From Bryobacteraceae bacterium (lineage in GTDB: Bacteria > Acidobacteriota > Terriglobia > Bryobacterales > Bryobacteraceae), in contig JASHWA010000325.1 of NCBI GenBank assembly GCA_030044325.1, positions 1 to 5,798 on the forward strand: 5,798 bases of DNA, given 5' to 3'. Below, in pieces: positions 1 through 4,476 of the stretch; position 1 is the first letter of the stretch, and each line of letters begins with the position of its first letter. A model generated the notes under the pieces. That model did not search any database. It was not told the DNA's origin and was given only the letters and a program-made list of their open reading frames with translations. A program made the translations under genes and the position numbers.

Positions 1-360
1 TGGCAGGTCCCCAACGGCGAGACGCCCGATTTCATTCGGAATAACCCGGCGCTCAAGGGGCTGAATATTTCAAATACGGGCCAGCCCGGTTACGATACGG
101 GAACGCTGGTGACCAAGACGCTGGTGATTGAAGGCGACACGCAGGTGACGGCCACCGCATCGCATCCGCGGGGAGCCATGCTGCGGGCCTATGACAAAGC
201 GACCGGGAAACAGCTCGGCGCGGTATGGATGCCGGCGCCGCAGAGCGGTTCGCCGATGACTTACAGCGTGAATGGGAAGCAGTACATCGTAGTCGCGATC
301 AGCAGCGGGAATTATTCGGGTGAATACCTGGCGTTTTCGCTGCCGAGGCAGGCCGAGTGA
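1..360 (+). CDS. PQQ-dependent (quinoprotein) dehydrogenase, C-terminal part, 5' truncated by window
   Basis: The reading frame is open from the first base and ends at TGA 358-360, giving 119 visible residues. A GTG at 109 is internal, because strongly family-like sequence precedes it (WQVPNGETPDFIRNNPAL at the very start). The visible part matches the end of the eight-bladed beta-propeller of membrane or periplasmic quinoprotein dehydrogenases: a glycine-rich GAMLRAYDKATGKQLG blade segment, then MPAPQSGSPMTY, then GKQYIVVAISSGNYSGE near the end. Such enzymes use PQQ to oxidise sugars (for example glucose to gluconolactone) or alcohols outside the cytoplasm and pass electrons to the respiratory chain. 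The PQQ-binding and calcium-binding residues and any signal peptide or membrane anchor lie upstream and are not visible. A glucose dehydrogenase-like substrate is the best guess from the motif style, but the substrate cannot be fixed from this fragment. The gene converges with the phosphatase that follows. Confidence 0.87.
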   Translation, partial: WQVPNGETPDFIRNNPALKGLNISNTGQPGYDTGTLVTKTLVIEGDTQVTATASHPRGAMLRAYDKATGKQLGAVWMPAPQSGSPMTYSVNGKQYIVVAISSGNYSGEYLAFSLPRQAE

Positions 361-413
361 TTAAACGGCGGCAACTGCCCGGCCTTGGCCCGCGAGCTGC
401 GATCGATCAGTAA
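361..413. other. Convergent intergenic gap, no clear terminator
   Basis: These 53 bp separate the stop codons of the quinoprotein gene (+) and the HAD phosphatase (-). They contain two small inverted repeats, GGCA-AC-TGCC at 370-379 and GGCC-TT-GGCC at 381-390. Both have only two-base loops and no T-run follows on either strand, so neither is a convincing intrinsic terminator. Confidence 0.5.
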
Positions 414-1259
414 TTATTTCCCTCGATGGTAAGAATTGCCCACGGCTTTGCGATCCGCTGCAAGAATGAATTCTTCCATCGCCTTCGCGAATCCTTCCTC
501 TTGGTTCGATGCGGTCACATAGGTTGCCTGTGCCTGCACCTCCTTACTCGCGTTGCCCATCGCGATGCTGACGCCGCTTCTCTTGAACATGAGGACGTCA
601 TTGGGCATGTCTCCGATGGTCGCGATCTGTGCCGCAGGAATCGCCAGCAGCTTCGAAAGCGTATCCACCACATGGCCTTTGTTCGCATCGGGATGAGTGA
701 CGTCCAGATAGTAGGGCTGGGAGCGCGCGGCGGATGCGTGCGCTCCGCAATCTATGCGCACGTCGGCCTCGCACCGCGCGACGGCATCGAAATCATCGCC
801 GACTCCAACGAGTTTCGCGACGTGATCGAGATGCGAGGCGAAATCCGGCACGACTTTCGGCGCGAACTTCACGGTCCACTGCTCGCGGGCGACGTGAGGC
901 GCGCCAGGGTCGCGCACCAGCCAGTCGCGATCGGTGTAGAGCCACACGTCAAGGCGATGGCGCAGAATCGTTTCGATGACCTTCGATGCCACGTCCGCCG
1001 GAAGGAAGCTTCGTGAAATCACCGACAGGTCCGGGCGGACCAGCACGCCTCCGTTGAACGCCGCGATGGGTTCGGTCAAGCGAAGCGGACCGATCAACAT
1101 CCTCATGCCCATGGGCGGCCGGCCGCTGGTGATGGCGAAGGCGATACCGGCGTCGTGCAAACGTTGAACGGCTTTGATCGCGCGGTCCGTCAGGATCTTG
1201 TCTTGCGTTACAAGCGTGCCGTCCACGTCGGCGATCACCAGGCGAAGGTTTTCGTCCAC
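414..1259 (-). CDS. Cof-type HAD-IIB family hydrolase (probable sugar-phosphate phosphatase)
   Basis: This 281-residue protein carries all four HAD signatures in order. Motif I is DVDGTL with nucleophile D11 and acid/base D13. Motif II is ITSGRP (T44/S45). Motif III is the lysine K194 in NKGH. Motif IV is GDMPND (D217, D221), followed by the typical GVSIAMGNA. The long insert between motifs II and III (roughly residues 75-190) is the C2 cap of Cof/YidA/YbiV-like enzymes, which dephosphorylate sugar phosphates and other small phosphate esters in the cytoplasm, using magnesium. Length is normal for the family, which usually runs 260-290 residues. The GTG start at 1259-1257 is chosen because a near-perfect AAAGGAGGTG Shine-Dalgarno sequence lies 7 nt upstream and DENLRLVIADVDGTL begins right after it. 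It is transcribed divergently from the pentose phosphate operon. A role in balancing sugar-phosphate pools is plausible, but the substrate is unknown. Confidence 0.92.
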   Translation of the reverse strand: MDENLRLVIADVDGTLVTQDKILTDRAIKAVQRLHDAGIAFAITSGRPPMGMRMLIGPLRLTEPIAAFNGGVLVRPDLSVISRSFLPADVASKVIETILRHRLDVWLYTDRDWLVRDPGAPHVAREQWTVKFAPKVVPDFASHLDHVAKLVGVGDDFDAVARCEADVRIDCGAHASAARSQPYYLDVTHPDANKGHVVDTLSKLLAIPAAQIATIGDMPNDVLMFKRSGVSIAMGNASKEVQAQATYVTASNQEEGFAKAMEEFILAADRKAVGNSYHRGK

Positions 1260-1264
1260 GGATT

Positions 1265-1274
1265 CACCTCCTTT
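1265..1274 (-). promoter_or_regulatory. Ribosome binding site of the HAD phosphatase
   Basis: On the - strand this reads AAAGGAGGTG. The GGAGG core (1267-1271) is 7 nt before the GTG start at 1259. This strong match to the 16S anti-Shine-Dalgarno sequence decides the non-ATG start. Confidence 0.85.
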
Positions 1275-1294
1275 GATGTGAAACGCACCGCGAG

Positions 1295-1309
1295 TGCCCC
1301 AAAAGGGCA
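1295..1309. repeat. Short inverted repeat TGCCC-CAAAA-GGGCA
   Basis: A perfect 5-bp inverted repeat is separated by 5 nt, centred about 43 bp upstream of the HAD phosphatase start codon. It could be a small operator or a leader hairpin for the - strand gene. A 5-bp arm pair can easily occur by chance in GC-rich DNA, so the functional reading is weak. Confidence 0.35.
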
Positions 1310-1331
1310 GTCTTCAGCGCCGATGGTTTGG

Positions 1332-1377
1332 TATTTCGACGCTGGAGGGCGGCTGTTTGTACATATTTCGATGCTGG
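1332..1377 (+). repeat. 14-bp direct repeat TATTTCGAYGCTGG, two copies 32 bp apart; candidate operator
   Basis: Copy one is TATTTCGACGCTGG at 1332-1345 and copy two is TATTTCGATGCTGG at 1364-1377, identical at 13 of 14 positions. The start-to-start distance is 32 bp, close to three turns of B-DNA, so two bound proteins would face the same side of the helix. The pair ends 31 nt before the tal start codon, in the space between divergent genes. The sequence shows the repeat and its phasing; that it binds a regulator is inference, and I do not recognise the motif. Confidence 0.5.
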
Positions 1378-1408
1378 CACAATTCGTGCACGCGAGAAAA
1401 CACACATC

Positions 1409-2485
1409 ATGAAAGCAACGCAAGAGCTCCACGAATTGGGCCAAAGTCTGTGGCTCGACAACATCACCCGGCCGCTGCTCACGAGCGGAACGCTAAAGCG
1501 TTACATTGACGAGTTCTCCGTCACCGGGCTGACATCGAATCCTACGATTTTCGATCACGCGATCCGCAACAGCCCGGCCTACGACGCAGCCATCCGCGAC
1601 AAGCTCCGGCACGGCGAGTCGCCGGAGCCGCTCTTTTTCGAGCTGGCGCTCGACGACATCACGCGAGCCGCCGATCTGTTTCGTCCTGTTCACCAGCGGA
1701 CGAGCGGGGTCGACGGATGGGTTTCGCTGGAAGTGTCGCCGCTGCTCGCCTACGATTCGAAAAAAACGGCGGCATCCGCACAGGACTTGTCGGCGCGCGC
1801 GAAGCGTCCGAACCTGTTTGTAAAGATTCCGGGCACGAAAGAAGGACTGCCGGCGATTGAGGAGTCGATTTTCGCGGGCATCCCGGTGAACGTGACTCTC
1901 CTGTTTTCACGCGAGCAGTATGTTGCCGCTTCCAACGCTTATCTGCGCGGCGTGGAACGGCGGATCGAAGCCGGACTGAACCCGAATGTCGCTTCGGTTG
2001 CGTCGATATTCGTCAGCCGTTGGGACGTGGCGGTCGCGAAGAAGGTGCCGGAGAAACTTCGAAATCGGCTCGGCATCGCGATCGCGCAAGGCATTTACCG
2101 CGAGTACTGTTCTGTTCCGGGCTCGGATCGGTGGCGCCGGGCCTGCAATTTCGGAGCCCGGCCGCAGCGGCTGTTGTGGGCGAGCACGGGAACCAAAGAT
2201 CCGGCGGCTTCCGATGTTCTCTACATCGCCGCGCTGGCGGCTCCCTTCACCGTGAACACAATGCCGGAAGCGACGCTCCAGGCGTTCGCGGACCATGGCC
2301 GGATCGAGCCGGTTGTGTCCGGCGACGGCCAGGAAAGCCTGGCGCAGTTCACCGCCAACGGCGTCGATTTGGACGCGCTGGGCGCACAGCTTCAGGATGA
2401 AGGAGCCAAACAGTTCGTGAAGTCATGGAATGACTTGATGGACGTGATCGCGTCGAAGAGCGCCCGGCTCAAAAAGGCCGGCTAG
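1409..2485 (+). CDS. tal: Transaldolase
   Basis: This 358-residue enzyme moves a dihydroxyacetone unit from sedoheptulose 7-phosphate to glyceraldehyde 3-phosphate, giving erythrose 4-phosphate and fructose 6-phosphate, in the cytoplasmic non-oxidative pentose phosphate pathway. Visible hallmarks are D17 in LWLDNI, TSNPTIF at 42-48, E108 in VSLEVSP, the Schiff-base lysine K139 in FVKIPGT, NVTLLFS from N161, FVSRWD (S203, R204), RPQRLLWASTGTKDP, and the VNTMPEATL stretch. The length fits the long bacterial transaldolase subfamily seen in actinobacteria and cyanobacteria, not the E. coli TalB type of about 317 residues. No phosphoglucose isomerase is fused to it. ATG at 1409 is chosen because MKATQELHELGQSLWLDNI matches family N-termini. 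An in-frame TTG at 1328 would add 27 unrelated residues across the direct repeat. The Shine-Dalgarno sequence is poor, with only a GAG at 1394-1396 at an unfavourable distance. It is the first gene of the operon. Confidence 0.93.
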   Translation: MKATQELHELGQSLWLDNITRPLLTSGTLKRYIDEFSVTGLTSNPTIFDHAIRNSPAYDAAIRDKLRHGESPEPLFFELALDDITRAADLFRPVHQRTSGVDGWVSLEVSPLLAYDSKKTAASAQDLSARAKRPNLFVKIPGTKEGLPAIEESIFAGIPVNVTLLFSREQYVAASNAYLRGVERRIEAGLNPNVASVASIFVSRWDVAVAKKVPEKLRNRLGIAIAQGIYREYCSVPGSDRWRRACNFGARPQRLLWASTGTKDPAASDVLYIAALAAPFTVNTMPEATLQAFADHGRIEPVVSGDGQESLAQFTANGVDLDALGAQLQDEGAKQFVKSWNDLMDVIASKSARLKKAG

Positions 2486-2486
2486 C

Positions 2487-2492
2487 AGGGAG
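2487..2492 (+). promoter_or_regulatory. Ribosome binding site of the DUF2090 gene (decides its start)
   Basis: AGGGAG lies just after the tal stop. It is 7 nt from the ATG at 2500 but only 1 nt from the in-frame ATG at 2494. The spacing favours 2500 as the true start. Confidence 0.6.
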
Positions 2493-2499
2493 CATGAAC

Positions 2500-3423
2500 A
2501 TGCAAGCACTCGGCTATGACAGACCGCTGTACATATTGCCTTTCGATCACCGGCACTCGTTCCAGACGAAACTGTTCGGCTGGACGGGAGAGTTGAATGC
2601 CGGTCAAGTGGCTCAGATCGCGGCCGCGAAGCAGGTGATTTATGACGGATTCAAAGCCGGGCTCCGGTTGGGCGTGCCGCAACAGAAGGCCGGCATTCTG
2701 ACGGATGAAAGATTCGGCGCGGCGATCCTCCAGGACGCGCGATCGCGCGGCTACACCACCGCGTGTCCCACGGAGAAGAGCGGGCAGGCGGAATTCGAAT
2801 TCGAATACGGCGATGATTTCGCCGCGCATATCGAGAAATTTCAGCCGGCGTTCGCAAAAGTCCTGGTGCGCTACAACCCGGAAGGCGATCGCGCGCTCAA
2901 CACCAGACAGGCCGCGCGATTGAAACGGCTCTCCGATTATCTGCACGAAAAAAGCCGGAGCCGTTTTCTGTTCGAACTGCTGGTGCCGGCCGAACAGGCG
3001 CAGCTCGAGCGGGTGAAAGGCGACCGGAAGGCATACGACCGGGACGTTCGGCCGCGGCTGATGACCGGCGCGATTCAGGAGCTTCAGGAGGCGGGCGTGG
3101 AGCCGGATGTATGGAAAGTCGAAGGGCTTGACAGGCGCAGCGAGTGCGAGGCGATCGTGGCCGTGGCGCGGCGCAATGGGCGGAACAAGGTGGGGTGCAT
3201 CGTGCTCGGCCGCGGCGAGAACCAACAACAAGTGCGGAAATGGCTGGCAACCGCGTCTAATGTAGCGGGATTCATCGGGTTCGCGGTCGGCCGCACCGAT
3301 TTTTGGGATCCGCTGGTCCATTGGAGAGCGAAACAGATAACGCGGGAAGAGGCGGTGAACCGGATCGCGCGCCACTACCTCGAATTCACGCAGACGTTCG
3401 AAGCGCCGGCCCGCGCAGCGTAA
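2500..3423 (+). CDS. Stand-alone DUF2090 (IolC C-terminal-like) class I aldolase family protein
   Basis: The product has 307 residues; an in-frame ATG at 2494 would add two, but the ribosome binding site fits 2500 better. The sequence has hallmarks of the DUF2090 domain, which forms the C-terminal half of IolC-type fusions in myo-inositol breakdown and belongs to TIM-barrel class I aldolases: LYILPFDHRHSF near the start, CPTEKSG, FAKVLVRYNPEGD, FLFELLVPAE and DVWKVEGLD. From the 2500 start, the likely active-site residues are D16, E92, K120, E159 and K206. As I recall, LacD tagatose-bisphosphate aldolases have equivalents at nearly the same positions, with the Schiff-base lysine at K205. K206 is therefore the probable catalytic lysine. 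The PfkB kinase half of IolC is absent and no inositol genes are nearby. The gene sits 14 bp after tal and 13 bp before gnd, so it probably works on a sugar phosphate linked to the pentose phosphate pathway. Activity and substrate are unknown. An inactive or regulatory role is less likely, given the intact residues. Confidence 0.85.
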   Translation: MQALGYDRPLYILPFDHRHSFQTKLFGWTGELNAGQVAQIAAAKQVIYDGFKAGLRLGVPQQKAGILTDERFGAAILQDARSRGYTTACPTEKSGQAEFEFEYGDDFAAHIEKFQPAFAKVLVRYNPEGDRALNTRQAARLKRLSDYLHEKSRSRFLFELLVPAEQAQLERVKGDRKAYDRDVRPRLMTGAIQELQEAGVEPDVWKVEGLDRRSECEAIVAVARRNGRNKVGCIVLGRGENQQQVRKWLATASNVAGFIGFAVGRTDFWDPLVHWRAKQITREEAVNRIARHYLEFTQTFEAPARAA

Positions 3424-3431
3424 AAGGAGGT
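3424..3431 (+). promoter_or_regulatory. Ribosome binding site of gnd
   Basis: AAGGAGGT directly follows the TAA of the DUF2090 gene, with the GGAGG core (3426-3430) 6 nt before the ATG at 3437. It is the strongest ribosome binding site on the + strand of the operon. Confidence 0.85.
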
Positions 3432-3436
3432 ATCCA

Positions 3437-4465
3437 ATGCAACTCGGAATGATCGGACTGGGAAGAATGGGCGCGAACATGGTTCGGCGGCTGGTCCGGG
3501 GAGGCGGGCAGTGCGTGGTGTTCGACCGGTCGCCCCAAGCGGTGCAGCAGCTGGCCGAGGAACACGTAACGGGCGCGGCGGATTTCCAGGATTTCGCCCG
3601 GAAGCTCGCCCCGCCGCGAGCGGTGTGGCTGATGGTTCCGGCCGCGGCGGTGGAGGAAACCATCGCCAAGCTCGCGCCGCACCTGGAAGCCGGAGACACG
3701 CTCATCGACGGAGGAAATTCGTATTACCTCGACGACATCCGTCGCGCGAACGCGCTTGCGCCGAAAGGCATCCACTACATCGACGTCGGCACCAGCGGGG
3801 GCGTCTGGGGGTTGGAGCGAGGCTATTGCATGATGATCGGCGGCGAAGCCGATGCGGTGAAGCGGCTCGATCCGATTTTCAAGACCCTCGCGCCCGGAGT
3901 GGGAAATATTCCGCGCACGCCCGGGCGGGACCGGCTCGACGGGACCGCGGAGCTTGGATATCTGCATTGCGGGCCGAACGGCGCGGGGCATTTCGTGAAG
4001 ATGGTCCACAACGGGATCGAATACGGCGTCATGGCCGCGTACGCGGAAGGGTTCGGAGTCCTGCGCGGGGCGAATATCGGCAAGCAGAAAACGGCGGTCG
4101 ATGCGGAGACCGCGCCGCTGCGCGATCCGCAAAACTATCAATACGACCTGAATCTGCGGGATGTGGCGGAAGTGTGGCGCCGCGGAAGCGTGATCGCATC
4201 CTGGCTGCTCGATTTGACCGCCGCCGCGCTGGCCGAAGATCCCGCGCTTTCCAAGTTCGCCGGCCGGGTTTCCGATTCGGGCGAGGGACGCTGGACCATC
4301 AAAGCGGCGGTGGACGAAGGCATTCCGGTTCCGGTGCTGTCGGCCGCGCTGTACGAACGCTTCATCTCGCGCGGCGAAGCGGATTTCGAAGACCAACTGC
4401 TTTCCGCAATGCGCTACCAGTTCGGCGGACATATCGAGAAACCGGGCGGCCAGCGAGCGGCCTGA
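3437..4465 (+). CDS. gnd: 6-phosphogluconate dehydrogenase, decarboxylating (short NAD-type)
   Basis: This 342-residue enzyme oxidatively decarboxylates 6-phosphogluconate to ribulose 5-phosphate and CO2 in the cytoplasm. The N-terminal Rossmann fold shows GLGRMG (7-12). The acidic D30 at the end of the second strand (VVFDRS) usually selects NAD over NADP, whereas NADP enzymes tend to have N-R-T there. IDGGNSYY and VGTSGGVWGLERGY are family substrate and hinge motifs. The catalytic helix has K188, H191, N192 and E195 in HFVKMVHNGIEYG. The helical C-terminal domain includes VWRRGSVIASWLLDL, SDSGEGRWT and MRYQFGGH near the end. The length matches the short GntZ/YqeC-like class, not the 470-residue E. 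coli Gnd. It carries the class-typical insert around RTPGRDRLDGTAELGYLHCGP. The ATG at 3437 has a consensus ribosome binding site. It is followed after 11 bp by zwf, the enzyme two steps upstream in the same pathway. Confidence 0.95.
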   Translation: MQLGMIGLGRMGANMVRRLVRGGGQCVVFDRSPQAVQQLAEEHVTGAADFQDFARKLAPPRAVWLMVPAAAVEETIAKLAPHLEAGDTLIDGGNSYYLDDIRRANALAPKGIHYIDVGTSGGVWGLERGYCMMIGGEADAVKRLDPIFKTLAPGVGNIPRTPGRDRLDGTAELGYLHCGPNGAGHFVKMVHNGIEYGVMAAYAEGFGVLRGANIGKQKTAVDAETAPLRDPQNYQYDLNLRDVAEVWRRGSVIASWLLDLTAAALAEDPALSKFAGRVSDSGEGRWTIKAAVDEGIPVPVLSAALYERFISRGEADFEDQLLSAMRYQFGGHIEKPGGQRAA

Positions 4466-4466
4466 A

Positions 4467-4472
4467 AGGGAG
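4467..4472 (+). promoter_or_regulatory. Ribosome binding site of zwf
   Basis: AGGGAG lies just after the gnd stop codon, 4 nt before the ATG at 4477. The spacing is slightly short, but it is the only candidate in the 11-bp gap. Confidence 0.6.
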
Positions 4473-4476
4473 AACC

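Larger units (their letters stand above)
1260..1408. promoter_or_regulatory. Divergent intergenic region, probable bidirectional control region
   Basis: These 149 bp lie between the starts of the - strand HAD gene and the + strand tal operon, so promoters for both must lie here or inside the flanking genes. I could not find a -35/-10 pair close to the sigma-70 consensus. The best -10-like piece on the + strand is CATATT at 1362-1367, with no good -35 partner. The region holds a direct repeat (1332-1377), an inverted repeat (1295-1309) and an 8-bp palindrome CGTGCACG at 1385-1392, 16 nt upstream of the tal start codon. That tal and its co-directional neighbours are controlled from here is inferred from layout. 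Confidence 0.6.

Noticed and set aside
370..390. Possible terminator hairpins between the convergent genes
   Set aside because: Both inverted repeats have two-base loops and 4-bp arms and lack a T-run, so they do not meet the pattern of an intrinsic terminator.
426..1016. 196-codon open frame on the + strand
   Set aside because: It is antisense to the HAD phosphatase, which has all four catalytic motifs and a consensus ribosome binding site.
1328..1408. N-terminal extension of transaldolase from an in-frame TTG
   Set aside because: The 27 added residues do not resemble transaldolase N-termini, the extension crosses the direct repeat, and no ribosome binding site precedes it. ATG 1409 gives a family-like start.
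2791..2808. Short tandem GAATTC-like repeat
   Set aside because: It only encodes the EFEFEY stretch of the DUF2090 protein and is too short to be a meaningful repeat element.
2482..3705. 407-codon open frame on the - strand
   Set aside because: It lies opposite the DUF2090 gene and the start of gnd, both clearly real. Its protein is rich in Arg, Pro, Ala and His with no recognisable motif, as expected of an antisense shadow in GC-rich DNA.
3386..4432. 348-codon open frame on the - strand
   Set aside because: It is antisense to gnd, whose catalytic and cofactor motifs are all intact. The predicted product has no family features.
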